Positions 34,901 through 47,975 of a stretch of 64,000 nt of DNA are shown one piece after another. The notes under the pieces are model-generated. The model was not told the origin of the DNA. It saw only the letters and a list, made by a program, of their open reading frames with translations, and searched no databases. The translations under genes and the position numbers were made by a program. Source of the DNA: Synanceia verrucosa (Eukaryota; Chordata; Actinopteri; Perciformes; Synanceiidae); NCBI GenBank assembly GCA_029721515.1, contig CM056559.1:22134065-22198064 (forward strand). Reading direction: 5' to 3'. Each line of letters starts with the position of its first letter. The first letter of the stretch is position 1.

Positions 34901-35849
34901 TTACAGAGCCTGACTGTTTGAAAACCTAAGCAAAGAGAACAGGGGAGGGAAGGTATTACATGGAAGGAAAAAGAGAAGACTTTAGATTTGATGATAAAGT
35001 TTAGTCACCATATACAACAACACTTTAAGCTTTTTGTTTTTGTCAAGTTAAGTCACCTTTTTATTTATTTGTCTCCCTCTCATCTCGGCCATTTTATTTC
35101 CTGCCCTCCTGTTTCCTACATCTTTTGATTGTCAGTCTCGTCCCTGAGCCTTTTCGTTTATTTCCTTAGATTAGTGATTCCCTTTCCTTCCTCATCTTTT
35201 GTGAGGGTTTCAGTTAGTGTCCTCACTTTGGCGTTTTCCCCTAGTCATAGTCAGCATCTTTGTTGTAGTTTTGTAGCCTCATAGTGTCTTAGTGTTTTTT
35301 TTTCTGGTTAAAATTCATAGAGAAGTGATTTTCAGTTGTTTCTGGTTTCTTTGTTACATGCACATAGTCAGGTTAGAGCGTTAATCCCTCCCTGTATTGA
35401 CAAATAGATTCATTTTTGTTGTTAATCTCTTTTGGATGTTACATTGTGAGTCGTGAGTTTGGGTTCTTTTTTCATGCAAAGACGCGTTCTAACAGATTTT
35501 ATGGTGAAAACGGGACACAAGTTCTCTCTGTGTTTACTATTCTATAGCATTTATATTTTTAGAGTGAAGAAAAAAACAAATCAAAAAAGTGATTGTCTCA
35601 TTCACAAATACTGTGAACTCACAGCAGTTTCATACCTCAAAACTACAACAGCTGAGTAAAGGTGTTAATGAGAGCTACTGTATCACTGAACTTCACCTCT
35701 GCCTCCACTCTTGTTCAGTTAAAGCTCTTGTCTGCCTCTAAGTGCGGACCAAAAAGCTTAGTGTCTTAAAATGTCAACTTCCCACTTTGTTGCCAATAAA
35801 AGAAGAAAAGCTGCATATGAAATTCACAAAGTACACTGTTCTGTATAAA
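34901..35849. other. Intergenic, downstream of tyw1
   Basis: Pyrimidine-rich, repeat-like text at 35045-35300 (GTTAAGTCACC, CCTGCCCTCCTGTTTCC) partly resembles 2095-2230. No gene was recognised. Confidence 0.5.
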
Positions 35850-36318
35850 TTTATTATGATGATACAGCTACCCACGTTAGCACCACATTGTTTTTCCCAA
35901 CAAGGAGCCGAGACAGATTAAAACGGACTAAAGAGTTCACATCTGGTTTTACATTCAAATAAAAAAAAAAAAAGGTTAAAAAAAATTAAAACAAATTTTA
36001 CATCTGGATTTACTGATATATCAGTAGAAGCTTTTTATTCTGGCTAGAGACGTACATGAGCTAGACTGACATGAAGCTACATCCCATGATGCCTCTCTTC
36101 TTCCTGGACAGCGGCTGAAATGGGATCTCTGGGACTCAGATATTTATCAATCTTTCTTCCCATTGTATTTTAACTAAGTGATGGGAGACACTGCCTGAGA
36201 AAACATGACAGAAATTATGTACAATATTTTCCTGAACTGCAATACAAAACGTGAAATGGTTTTATCAAATTTATTATATTGGAACTACTTTTTTACTGCA
36301 TCATCCATCAATAGTTAA

Positions 36319-36349
<31 letters not shown>

Positions 36350-36955
36350 GGTAACCATTATCATTTTTTGGAAATCTTGTCCACTCATGCAGCATTAAGA
36401 CCTCACTAACAAGTGAATTCATCCCATCTGCAACATGAGGATGAGGAGAGCTAAATGCTAAATGTGTCCTGAGCTGTACAGCAACAAGAATCTGGATTAT
36501 TTCAAAGAAATATCAGAAATGCTGATGATGAAATCACTCCTGACATTCGACATTAACAGTGTGCTGCCAGACGTTTGGACAGATCAAAGCCGCTTGACAT
36601 TTATAATAGTGACATTTAAAAAAAAATAGGAGGGAAGAATTAAAGATCTATGTACATATAGGAAGCAAGACCAGCACTTAAAGTGAATGTGAAGGGGAAT
36701 GTCTAGAAAACGAGCTGAAAGGAACTGATTCTGGCTGATGTTTGAGCTCAGGCCACTACAGTGAAGGATTCAAATTAAAGACAAATGAAAAGTCAAAGTG
36801 AGGGCAATGAGGGAACGTAAAAAAAAATCTGTCTGGCATCAGGAAAGTTTAAACCTCAAAGAGGAAAAACAATGAACCCAACATTTTTTTTAATCATCAT
36901 TGGCGACTAATCACTGTTCTGTTCATCCTACCTCTCTTTCTCTCTCTCACATTTA
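35850..36955 (-). other. tyw1: Probable tyw1 3' UTR with candidate polyadenylation signals
   Basis: Downstream of the tyw1 stop on the minus strand. AATAAA on the minus strand (TTTATT on plus) occurs at 36270-36275, 36034-36039 and 35850-35855. Which one is used cannot be told from sequence. A near-continuous A run on plus (36321-36348) is a T run in the transcript. Confidence 0.5.
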
Positions 36956-37177
36956 TCAGCATCCTGAAATGTCTTTGGTTTTGTTGCGTCGCTGGAATCG
37001 TGTGTCGGCGGGGTCGAAACCTTGCTCGTCTGCTCCGAACAGAGCCCAGCTGGGCGTCTTGGCCATGTAGTCCAGGGCTGAGAAACCCTGCTGCCCCCCA
37101 CTGTCCTCGTGAGCCTGGACCAGCTCCTGGAAACGCTCGTAGTCGATCCACGTCCACCACTCTCCATCCACCTTGAA
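36956..37177 (-). CDS. tyw1: tyw1 last coding exon
   Basis: 222 bp of coding sequence including stop TGA (36958-36956). The acceptor ends CCGTCTGTCAG. It encodes 73 residues, FKVDGEWWTWIDYERFQELV at the start, then SALDYMAKTPSWALFGADEQ and GFDPADTR, ending KDISGC. This is the wyosine-base-formation segment at the extreme C-terminus of eukaryotic TYW1. TYW1 is a radical-SAM Fe-S enzyme that uses SAM and pyruvate to turn N1-methylguanosine at position 37 of tRNA-Phe into 4-demethylwyosine, the tricyclic core of wybutosine. The exon starts in phase 0 and joins the 44382 exon (IAHTK|FKVDG), matching the human order. Confidence 0.98.
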   Translation of the reverse strand, partial: FKVDGEWWTWIDYERFQELVQAHEDSGGQQGFSALDYMAKTPSWALFGADEQGFDPADTRFQRRNKTKDISGC

Positions 37178-37764
37178 CTGACAGACGGAGAGAGGCGGTG
37201 GGTGATGAGTGAGCAGAGATGAAGGATCTTCAGACATTTTTATGACAAAATATATTATGTATAATAATAACATTATGTATACACTGATATCTGCTTAAAA
37301 ATAAATAATTAATCCAACTGGAGAAGTAGCATGGATTGACTGATTGTTTAAAGATGACAGGACCGTGAGCTCTTTTTAAAATTGCCAAAGACAAAAACGA
37401 AGGGATTTTTATCTATAATTTCAATATGTTTTAGTTAGTTTTGTAAACACACAATACAGTTTCAGCTAGTTATCTTTTTCTCTTTTAATTATAGATTTTA
37501 TTTATTTCAGGTTTTTTCCCCAATTCATTTTGTTCGTTTTCATTAACGATAATAATGTTGGTTGAGAATAACTTTTCAACACCTGTTGGAGGATTTTTTT
37601 GTTTTGTTTTGTTAGGTAGGTTTGTTCTGTTTTCAACACAGATATGTTGTTCACAATGTAGCATTATCAGAAAAAAAGAGGCATGATGGAAAAATCTGAC
37701 CTCTAAATCTGTATTTGAAACATCATGATCATTTTGCAGCATGAGATCTAGATAATTTAACTTT

Positions 37765-37840
37765 TGTAAATGGACTGTACTTATATGATATCAAACCACC
37801 GACCTTTTGATAGGTGGTACCACTGAGCCACAGCCGCCCG
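37765..37840 (-). repeat. tRNA-derived SINE fragment
   Basis: The minus strand reads GGGCGGCTGTGGCTCAGTGG, then ACCTATCAAAAGGTCGGTGG and TTTGAT, a tRNA-like head with A-box (TGGCTCAGTGG) and B-box-like (GGTCGGTGGTTTGAT) regions. It runs directly into the tail phrase ATAAGTACAGTCCATTTAC. The body between head and tail is missing. Confidence 0.7.
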
Positions 37841-38734
37841 TTTTTGTTTGCTAGTTCCCTTTTGAAGAAATTAACAAAGAATATCAAACTTTTTATAGCA
37901 CATTTCCATACCAATAGATATGCTCAGATACGTGCTCATGTAGAAAAGATTTGAGTTTTGTTTTAACAAAAAAAACAAAAAAAAAAACAGTGATAATGGA
38001 GCTTCTCGCTCCACATCTGCCACTTGCTGTTAGTTTAGTGTTTAACTGAAGTGTTTAAATCTCTCCTTTTATCCTCCTCCACCCAACTCTCCAGCCATCT
38101 CACTGAGGAGAGGAGAAGAAGGAAATGAACGGACAGAAGGAGCTGAAAAGAGGGAATGAGAGCCTCCAACATCCTCCTGCCTCTCATCTAGCTTGTTTTC
38201 CCAAACCATCAAAAAGGACCAAGAGTGTGACCTCTAATTTCCCAGCATGCAACAGTGTTTTCCAACTGATACAATACCATGTGTCCCTTGTTGTCTGCAA
38301 ATACGGGAGAGACTGAGTAGAACCAGAGTGCAAGCAAAGCAGGTATCACACACAACCTATGCTCTGAAGTCAGGTGTTGTTTCATGTTGTTTCATGAAAG
38401 ATCTCTCTGCTCTTTAAAATCATCCAGGATGACTTTAACTCACCGGTTTTGCTTTGATAAGCTGTGACTGGATGTAAGCCGTCACTGGGGACCAAAGTTG
38501 TGCTTTTAGCTCTCAGCATTTAAATGCTCTTTCAGGCTTACGGCCTCGTGCTCTGCAGCTTCTTTAAAATTCTCAGCCTTAACAGCTTCTCAAACTGTAA
38601 TTCACACACAACGGGAAGGGAAAAGGTTTCGCATTACATCACTGGCTTTCTTTTCTTTCGTAGAAAAATAGCAATTCATACTCACAAAAAGCACTCAAGA
38701 AGGACTAACATTTATTTGCTGGGTTAAAGACAGA

Positions 38735-39030
38735 AATGACGGCATGCTGAGGGAGCCACGGCGATAAGCAGCCTTTAGATGCTTTGTGCCTGCCTCAGCC
38801 ATTAGGGAAACGCTACCCACTGCATTGCTAATGAGGCGGGGAACGGAAGCAGCGCCGATATGGCGGTTAATGTTTCTGGTAATGAGAAGGGAAGATATTT
38901 GTTCAGCAGCCATCTTGTCAAACAATTTCATTCTCTACGCGCCACGGCGAAGCTTTGTCGTCTGGGATGAGAACAAGATAACTTGACTGAGGATCACTGA
39001 GGACAGCTTCTCCACTGAGCGCCACGGGAG
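38735..39030. promoter_or_regulatory. Candidate regulatory block in tyw1 intron
   Basis: Unusually G+C-balanced and non-repetitive for this intron, with CpGs and homeobox-like words (CATTGCTAATGAGGCGGGG, GGCGGTTAATGTTTCTGGTA, AACAATTTCATTC). No coding frame makes sense. The call is by eye only. Confidence 0.28.
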
Positions 39031-40842
39031 GCGCCTTCATACATGTGGATAATACGCTTTCAGACACACATTCACAGAGAACTGATGGAGGATTATTACG
39101 ATCAGCATGTCTCTGTGACTCAAATTCTGTTTCAGGCCAATGCCCTCTTCTTATCTACAAGCAGGACTAGACAAACATCCACCCTGCTGTGTTGTACAGA
39201 TGAGCGGCGGAGTGTAAAAAGCACGTAAAGCCATTAAGTGGTAACGACAGAACTGTCAACAACATGGTGACAAAATGGCTGCAAAATCACCACTGGCATC
39301 ATTTAATTCGAAATAAGTAATTTGTATGCTCAAATTTTGTTTTTTTCCCATTCTCCTGACATGAATGCAGCAAAAATGCAGGTAGTTAGCAACAGAGCTG
39401 CAACAAATAGTCAACAAATCAGGGAGAAAAAAAATGATCTGCAACTATTTTGACAATCAATGAATTGTTAAAGTGGGCATTTCATGAGCTCTCATCGGCC
39501 GCTTAAACTGTGAAATAAGATGACAGCTTTTTGTGAGCTTAAAGAAAGGAACAGGTAATTCAACAAGCCGTTCAGATCTGGCTCCCCTTCCCATGTCACT
39601 AGAATATTAGATTACATTCAACTTTACTGTCATTCCACAACACAAGTGACAAAACGCAGATTGCAAATATTATACAGCGAGAACAAAATGTGCAGTTTGA
39701 ATGTGCAGTATAATGGTGTGCTATCATTAGTGCAAACAGATTAAAGAGAATACTTGATGGAGCAGTGATGTCAATTCAGAATATATCACCCAGAGTGTGG
39801 GAGAAACCGTCAACCACATTTATTGTAAGCAAAGCAGACTGGGATTTTTTTTGGAAAAAGGACTTAAAGCTATGGTGAAAAAGTCCTTATAGTGAAGCTC
39901 TAGCTATAGTGAAAATGTTCCTTCCATCCTGAGAACAGCCATTATGTGTTCAGAAAAAGGAATGAAAAGAATCAGACCACTGTGGCAAAACTCTGACCAA
40001 TCCCTGCCATTCGGTCCGAATGGAAAGAACCAATCAGATGCCTTCATGTCTCGTCCTGCTCATATCTGCTCCTCCTCTGTCTCTCCCTCCTCCCCACTGT
40101 TACTGGAAACATCCAGCACACTCCTCTGCAGAAATACAGAGTTAGCAGGAGAATCTGTTCTGTAGGGAACAATGGCAGAGAAAATGCAGCCAAAAACACC
40201 ACTTCCAGCATTACTTCTGACGGCTCACCCTGCTACACAGGAAAAGAGAAGAGGGAGGAAGAAAAGACTGAGACAAAATTATGGATAAAACTAAGAGGAC
40301 AAACCAGAGTCAACATCATTGGAGACATAATTATTTGTTTAGCTTTATGAAATATGTAATGTTTGCCAACTTAGCTATTTTTGAAGCTCGTATTAGCCCA
40401 ATGCTAACACTAGCTTCTCTTTGGGTGCAAGCCTGTCGTCAGTGCCGCTTGTATTTTGGAGGTTATAGGATATGACATTTTGATCATATTGCACAGCCAT
40501 AGTCTCCATTATAAAGGTGACAAAATGACGTTGATATATTGGCTTGATATAACGGTACGTTTTAAAACTGTGATGTAGCATAACAGCTCTCCTCTCCCTG
40601 CTGAACCCTGCTGTTAGATGTTCAAGTTTGAGGGGGCGTGGCTTTGGGCGGAGCGCTGATGTGGGGGGGAGGGGCTTAGAGGAGGCTTAGAGGTGGTGCC
40701 ACTTTCAAATCTTGCTAGCTCTCTGACATGACAGACTATAGCTTCAAAGAGAAGGGTGTTGAACCAGAGCTTTTCAGACAGTTTTGGGGGAAAAAAGAGC
40801 TGTTTCCTTTAATTCTTCTTTCAAAATAGGTAGAAAATGTTT

Positions 40843-40920
40843 TTGGGGTTCAGTATCTTGCCCAAGGACACTTGGACATGTGAACCAATGACCTTCTGAT
40901 TGGTGGATGACCTGCTCTGG
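40843..40920 (-). repeat. tRNA-derived SINE fragment
   Basis: The minus strand reads AGAGCAGGTCATCCACCAAT, CAGAAGGTCATTGGTTCACA, TGTCCAAGTGTCCTTGGGCA and AGATACTGAACCCC. This is the B-box end of a tRNA-like head followed by the body of the same fish SINE family whose head is at 37765-37840. Confidence 0.7.
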
Positions 40921-41584
40921 TCAAATGTGGAGATTTCCTACCTTTCTTTGTTTTTTATTCAACGGAATATCTTTGGGCTTCAAAGATATTCAAAGACATC
41001 ACCTTGAACTTTGAAGAAGTGGGAGTGACATTTTTACTATTTTCTGACATTTTCCAGAAATGAAATAATGGTTAACTGCAGTCATAGTTTTGTTGGGTGA
41101 TGGCACTTTGAGCATCATAAATCTCAGAGTCATAATCTGTCAGCATGATTCATGACGTGCCTTTTAGAGACATTTTGTTCCACATGGTAATAAGAAATAT
41201 GAATAAATAAGACAGGATGCTTGACTGCTGAAAGGGATAAGGTGACTTAAAGCATGGCAGGTCAACTGATATTTGTAAGCCAACAGGTCTTTCAGAGGGA
41301 TTATCTCTGGGACGTTTGTGACTGTGTTGTTTTCATTATAGCTTCCTGAGAGAAACAGGGACTGAGATGAATGGATGAGAATGGAGAATGAGAGGAGTGG
41401 GAAAAAAAAAGACCAGGGAAGGAAAGGAGATGAAAAAGAGGAAGGCTGGTAGAGAAAGTGGAACGAGGGGCGAGAGAGGTGGAGACGTGCCTACGAATGG
41501 GAAGATCCCAGAGGTTGAAAAGGAACTAATGATGATGATGTGTCACTGCAGGGAGGATCTATCGCTACTGCTGCTAAAGAGCGA

Positions 41585-41585
<1 letters not shown>

Positions 41586-41649
<64 letters not shown>
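41586..41649. repeat. CT/CA microsatellite
   Basis: Short CT run followed by about 27 CA units in a tyw1 intron. Confidence 0.97.
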
Positions 41650-41650
<1 letters not shown>

Positions 41651-42527
41651 CCCTGATGCAGGACTAAAGGACCACATCAAACAGTGATATCATCCATCTG
41701 GAACTAGAAGATCTGAGGACTCAGCAGTGAGCTGGCACGCACACTGATGAGTTTCCTGTGATGCATTTTGAACTTTGCTGTTATGTAAGTTAACATAAAA
41801 AATAGGAGGACTTCTGGATTCTCCTCCTGCTGAGACGGTGCGGCAAGACATTCAGGACACTGAAGACAGAAAAACATGAGAGTCTCTGTTCGCAGGAGGA
41901 ACCTAAAAATGCCTCCAGCTCCAAAAGTGCTGGATTATTGATGCCTGCCCAAAAGTGAGGAGCAAGTATGTCCAGAAAAACTGTCAAACCAAAATAAAAA
42001 AGCTGTCAGTATCTATGTTCACTGATGTGGTTCCTTGACAGATGACCTAAAATGGACCTCAAACACTGTACAACAGTCAGGATGAACAAAATCCAAAAAT
42101 ATTAAATGGTTACTTTCATTTATTTTTCATCCTGCAGCAAGCGATATCAAGTTGTATGTGTTTCATTCTATGCATAAATCCCTTCGACATTATTTCTTAT
42201 ACATTTTTCACCAGTTCAGTTTTACACTTTCTCCTCTGCAACTTTATAAGTTAGAGTGGGTACTTCTTTCTAACTCATTCGAGAGCATGTGAAGCCACAT
42301 GTGGATACAGAGAAACACACGGTAAGAAAAAGGATAAACCTAAGCTCCTCTACTTTTTTTTTTTTTTGAAAAAGGCTAAAAAAAAAATGCTGAGAGTGCA
42401 AAACGCTGTTTATTCCTCTCGCGGTCGCTCAGCCAGAGATATTAACAGACAGAAAGATCCTGCTTCAAAACATCTCATACTAATACTGCGATCTGCTGAC
42501 TGAAAGCAGGAAGTGGAATGAGTATGA

Positions 42528-42561
<34 letters not shown>

Positions 42562-44381
42562 ATGAAGAAATACTGAGAGGTGTAGGCGAGGAGATGCAAA
42601 TGAATTGAGGTGTCTGAGTGAGTCCACTTGCACAAATGGACTGTGTTATAATTGTGGCCGTGAGAGGATGATAAAAGGATGAAAAAGATTAAGAAAGGTA
42701 GGGCACAAGGAGAGGGTGGGATGATTCAATTATGTGAAATATTGGTTGTATCATAGCTGTTGGTGTCATCACTAGATGATGGTGTTTTTACATCTTCATA
42801 GGCATGCATGTCAGTTCAGTAATCTGGGGCATCATTATAGAAACTATAATAGCTCCTGTCTTGGCTTAAGATGACATTCAGGATGTTTGGGATCACATAG
42901 TTTAGCTGTTACAGAAATGTCCAAACTTCCCATGTTAGGAATCCTAAATTAGGATGGCACAGACTCGATCCTACATTCAAAATCCTAAATTTGATTTTGG
43001 TGAGTCTTGCGGACTACATCCCCTCAGAATACCTCTTATTTCACTGCAGCAGGGTCTGCTAGTCTGCTGTCTTGGTTCTCCAGAGCCTCATATTAAGCAT
43101 AACGCAAGTATAATGAAAAGAGCTAAAATTAAAACGAAAAGTCACCACAATCTTTACGCTCATAAAACATGATGTTGATGTTGTTTGTGCTATCCTGCAC
43201 ACATTTCCATTTTCCACATTTCCACGTTTTTGTACAAGACGCAATAGGCATAGCTACTTAGCAACTAGCCTATTTAACAAACATTTAACAGCAAGTATGC
43301 ATCTGTGTTGTTGTCAAAATAGTGGTCTATTCTCAATAGTTTCTTTACATTGTAGCACTGAGCAGAATGAAAATGAAAATCCAGTTTGTTTGTTTTTTTT
43401 GAAGAAGAAGTTGCTCTTATGTTGCAGAAGCAGGACTGCACTGATTAATGAGTTTTTGATTCTCAGAAAAGCAACTTGGGTAGCATTTTAAATGGAGACA
43501 TAATAGAAACATTTCCCTGTGTAGTACAATTCACTTCAGGCATCGATGGGCCGTAAAGAGCCTACAGACACCACAGAGGTAAATAAACCTGGAAGAAGTT
43601 CCACAAAACAAAGCCCCAGGAAAGAAAAACAAAGCATCATGAGGAGTCTGGATGCTTAAATAAACTGTGATTACACATTCTGTGTGTGTGTGTGTGTGAG
43701 GTGAGATAGAGTGGCATGGGTGCCTAGCTGGCTTGAATTTGTATGCTACTCTGTCACAGAGAGCCAAGATTAATTATAATTAACATTAATCATAATTTAT
43801 TAATTACTGACAGACTTGTTGCCTTGGCAGAACCCACTGCTGACTTTCTGAGGTGGGTGAGCCACAGTCGGTATTAAGCACTCTGGTGGTGATGCATGCA
43901 TATTACGAAATGTAAGCAGAGAGGACAATAAATTGTATACATAATAACACAAGACAAAATCAAAAAGCACCAAATTATAACCAAGGAACCTGCTGTGAGA
44001 TTCTGAGCAGTCTGGAAAGTTAAGAAAGTTGAAGGATGTGAAAAGAGGTGCTGCAGGATCACAACAGGTGCAAATAATTATTAATGAAATAAAGTGTGAC
44101 AGGGAAAAAAACATAAATAGAATTAAAACTTACTAGCATAGAGGATGAAGCAAATTAAACATTTAAATGTGGTGAACAATACCTGCCTTGCAGTTTAATA
44201 AACTAACTGAATAGAATATTTAACAAGCAGTAGAGAAGATCAGTGCTCTACGTTGTGACCTACACACCATACCTGTTTGAACCATGTCAGTTTTCAGTAG
44301 GTATGACAGCTGAAGCTTGAGTCTCACTATGTTTGGCTGTTATGTTGAGTTATGAGTGACCCTGTGAAGCAAGGTTCTTAC

Positions 44382-44549
44382 CTTGGTGTGTGCGATGAGC
44401 AAACAGTTGGAGTGCTCATGTTCGCAGGCGATCTCATACTGAGGCAACATGTCGGCGAGCTGCTGGACGAAGGCGACCACTTCCTGGTGCCAGGGGACGT
44501 TAGCCATGGTCAGACTGCTGGCAGAGCTTTCCCCACAGTACGTCACTCC
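44382..44549 (-). CDS. tyw1: tyw1 coding exon
   Basis: 168 bp, 56 codons, phase 0 at both ends; acceptor TGTGTGCAG, donor AAG|GTAAGA. Encodes GVTYCGESSASSLTMANVPW, HQEVVAFVQQLADMLPQYEI and ACEHEHSNCLLIAHTK, part of the radical-SAM barrel and C-terminal region of TYW1. The YCGESSASSLTM and CEHEHSNCLL blocks are very highly conserved in TYW1. The antisense open frames across it are shadows. Confidence 0.98.
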
Positions 44550-45306
44550 CTGCACACATGTGAGATGAGAAAACACTGGGCTTTTAAACTCTGCAACTAC
44601 AAGGCCCTGACCGTGTGCTGGGCATTTGGGGCACAAGAACTACATCCAGTATATAATATTGCTTCTGGAACAATACTTTTTGTTTCCCTTTTAATCTCAA
44701 AGCAACCATGACGACACATCTTGAACATCAAACTAAATAGCATACCAACAAACTCAAAAGTGGCCCAAACATTGGACAATTTTGTCACCTGCTCCAGTTT
44801 CACTTCACAGCCCTTCACAGTCTTGACAGTCTGGAGCGAATTGACAAAAAGGCTTCATATACAACAGCAACCTGTGATCAGCAAGACTGAGGAGCCCATG
44901 TATCTTCCCATTCAGCTGATGTGAGAAATGGAGTAGGAAGCAGAAAACCATCTGGACTCAGCCAAAAAAAATCAATCAGGCTGGCCGCTGAGTGTTTTCG
45001 GGTCGATATTAGCAAATCTGTGCTGTGGTTACAACAAGCAATGAGGAGGGCAGCAGCACCGACAGGAGACCAATGGCTCCCTGTGGTCAGAGACAAACTA
45101 TTGACAAAAAGGTGTGAGGGAGCCATGAAGAGAGGGTGTCTCTGATGCCCATTTTGTATGAACTGATGGAACCCGAAGAAGGCTTCAAACCAGTGCCGTC
45201 CAAAACAAGCCCTGCATCACCAATCAGACTGATCGCTGCTTTAATCTGGACTACAGCTTTGATTCAAGAGGATTTCAATTAAAACAAAAAAACGTATGGT
45301 TCAAAT

Positions 45307-45605
45307 TAGAGGTGGGAAAAAATATTGATAGAGCAATACATCATGATACTTTTTCTTCTGATATAATACTGCTTTTTAATTTCTTAATAGCAATTTTTTT
45401 CCCTCAAAAAAGTCAGTTTTGGGTCAATTGTAAATCCAGAACAACTTCTGCACATTGAAATAAAAATCTAAATGAAAAATAAAATAAAAAAAAAATAATC
45501 CACGTTAATGCGGTAACTTCGACAGCCCTAATATATTTATATATACATAAATATGTATATGTACTGTGCATACTGTATATACAGTATATAAATATGTCTA
45601 TATGT
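45307..45605 (+). mobile_element. hAT-like MITE (TAGGGGTGGG family), copy 2, right end missing
   Basis: Begins TAGAGGTGGGAAAAAATATT and shares GATACTTTTTCTTCTGATAT, TTTTTAATTTCTTAATA and AGAACAACTTCTGCAC with copy 1. It then enters a TA-rich palindromic stretch (ACTGTATATACAGTATATA) and loses similarity near 45605. Confidence 0.75.
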
Positions 45606-46093
45606 TTCATTTTTCAGTACTTCTATGAGCATCAACATCAAATTGGCCTCTCAGTGTCCTAAAACTGGAAGGAGAAATAAGGGAGGGAGAAAGACAGCAG
45701 AGGAGTTCAATGGAGTAATTAAGATTTCAGGAGTTTTTAGGGCAAAAATGATGAGGCAAATGTGGGCTGAGGACAAACACTTTTGTGTCACGGTTGTCTT
45801 CCAACTGTGGTGTCAAGACACACATACAGTGTTTGTTTGGGATTATGACACTGAGCCATCACATCCCTTTGGTGCAAAACATGCTGAATTTAAATTGACT
45901 TTAAATCAGTCAAAGCTGCTTTACTCACATTTTTACTAGCTTTCAATCTTTGGACACACACACACCACCTGTGTTTCAGTGTGCCGTAATAGAGCCAAAA
46001 ACAGCAGCTGCTACCGTAATTCTCTGAAGCGCTGGCCAGGAACACCTTCTGATACTCACCCAGCTTCCTCATGGAAGAAAAACAATTGAACTG

Positions 46094-46095
46094 TC

Positions 46096-46149
<54 letters not shown>

Positions 46150-46160
46150 CGTGCGTGTGC
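46094..46160. repeat. TG/CA microsatellite
   Basis: Over 60 bp of TG with a few TTTG and GCGT variants. Frames translating to poly-Cys-Val or poly-His-Thr are artefacts. Confidence 0.96.
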
Positions 46161-46590
46161 ATTTATGTCTGCATGTTTGCAAAAGAAAATGCCTGGGAGC
46201 ATGTGAACAGTGAAGTCATGCATTTAACCATAATTCTACCCTATGTCGTGTTAGTAACTGGATAATCTCCAAAAACAGCAGTGATCACAAATCTGTGTTG
46301 TAGTAAAGGTACCTGCATAAGCCCATTGTTCCAGTGAACCATTCATAATCAAGCCTCACTGTACAGCTTTACACCCCACATACTAAATCATAGTCCTGTG
46401 GCAATTAGCTACTCCCAAAAACTGTTTGCTTAAAAAGAATCTTTGGTGAAAACCAATGAAAGATATACGATATAAGAACCATTTGCCATTATTCCATAGC
46501 AAATTTGTCATTTACCTACATCTGCATCTTTTCTGATATTGTTATACAGTTTTACAAAGTGAAAAAACCCTCCCTCGGCACTATTCTGAC

Positions 46591-46690
46591 TAGGGGTGGG
46601 TATCGTTCCAAATTTTTTCATACAATGACAATTTTGATGCTTTTGTTTTGATACTGGTTCCAGAATGATACATTTTTTGATACCCTAATA
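46591..46690 (+). mobile_element. Left end of a second TAGGGGTGGG-type repeat
   Basis: Starts TAGGGGTGGGTATCGTTCCA and continues with GATACTGGTTCCAGAATGAT, a different interior from the 28146 family. The right end was not located, so the extent is a minimum. Confidence 0.5.
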
Positions 46691-47529
46691 AGTTATTTTT
46701 GTGTAATTTGGGCTTTATCATGGTATACATACTTGACACTAGTCTAATGATCAACAGGCACAGGCTGCTACCAGTTCCTCTTTAGGACCCTGGGGAGTGA
46801 GAGTTTGCCTTATGGTGTGTTCACTGGAAGTCAGAACTTGGAGCTCAGATCAATGTAACCCCAAAGTTGAGTGCTCCAAGCTTTTCCAGCCTTACAGACG
46901 TACAACAAAACATGTAGCTGCTGTTTACGTCAGCAGCAGATAGCATGAATTCTGTTGGGTTAGTGAGATTAATGCAACTTTCGGAGATGGCGATCCGAAT
47001 TAACGGGGGTTCTGATTTGAATTCTGACTTGGAGCTTGGAAATTCGTGTACAACATGAAGGCACCGTGAGGCAAAACACAAACATCGGTCTCCCAGTGCT
47101 GCTGCAATGACATTAATCCTCTGTTTTACCAGCGATGTTTGTCTCATTATGCTGGGAAAGTCGGGGACGGATCAGTGTCACTATGAATCTGATGGGGACA
47201 TGTCCCCCCCACGTCACACGTGCCATCTGAGATCAAGTTTGGTAGCCAGCCCTAATTCTAACTAATGTGAATAATTTCTAAAGATTTCACCATCTGATGC
47301 CTGAGGCCAGCACCCTAAACCAAATAAGAGGAATTTCTACCCAAGACAGAAGTAGTTTAGCAACAGAAAATTCTCTCCTCCTTTCGGGTATTTACTTGCT
47401 TTCCAATGTGGCAGATTACACGAGAAACATTCTTACAGCTTTCTTTCATGGACCAGCTATCTCTAGAGTGCCATAGGAGCCTGTCAACTCTGCAGCCGTT
47501 GGGGATCTCTGCCTCCAGTTGAGAAGTGC

Positions 47530-47975
47530 AGCCATTTCCTCAGTAATTTAACCGCATACATCTTGTAGGGCTGCTTGTGAATTCTCTGCACACAGAGAAC
47601 TTAACACAAACAGAAAGTGAACCGTATCTTTAGAGGTTGAGAGAGAGAAAGCGTGCTGCTGGGGAGGGGAAGGCAGGGCTGGGTGGAGGACAGAATTGAT
47701 GAGGGACCTTGGTGTTATCAGCCTTGCCTGGAGGCCCGCTGAATAAAGATCAACTATCCAGGACTCGATATAAATCACCAGGAATGGGCCAGTCATGAGG
47801 AGGGAGTGACTGGGGTAGATGGAAAAGATCATTGTGATGCGCACAAGAACGAACTGTATTACTGAGGAAGTTATGAGAGTAAAGGGGGAGCTGGAGGGGA
47901 AGAGAGATGAATAATCTGTCTTTCAATAATAATCACGTCTTTGATGGAAATGTTGATTGTGAAGGACCCCATCAC
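47530..47975. promoter_or_regulatory. Candidate regulatory block in tyw1 intron
   Basis: Non-repetitive block with words such as CGATATAAATCACC, AAAGATCATTGTGATGCGCA, TCAATAATAATCACGTC, CCCATCACCGTGAAC. The minus-strand open frame across part of it has no recognisable domain. The call is by eye only. Confidence 0.28.

Larger units (their letters stand above)
37178..44381 (-). other. tyw1: tyw1 intron (last)
   Basis: 7.2-kb intron. It contains two minus-strand SINE fragments (37765-37840, 40843-40920), a candidate regulatory block (38735-39030), a CT/CA microsatellite (41586-41649), TG repeats at 42528-42555 and 43680-43699, and A/T runs. No additional exon was recognised. Confidence 0.85.

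Noticed and set aside
37789..37840. tRNA-like sequence with A- and B-box
   Set aside because: Truncated SINE head without a complete cloverleaf; not a tRNA gene.
41586..41649. Regular repeat that might suggest an array
   Set aside because: Simple CT/CA microsatellite; there are no CRISPR-type repeats and spacers anywhere in the window.
44352..44711. 119-codon open frame (+)
   Set aside because: Antisense shadow of the tyw1 exon 44382-44549.
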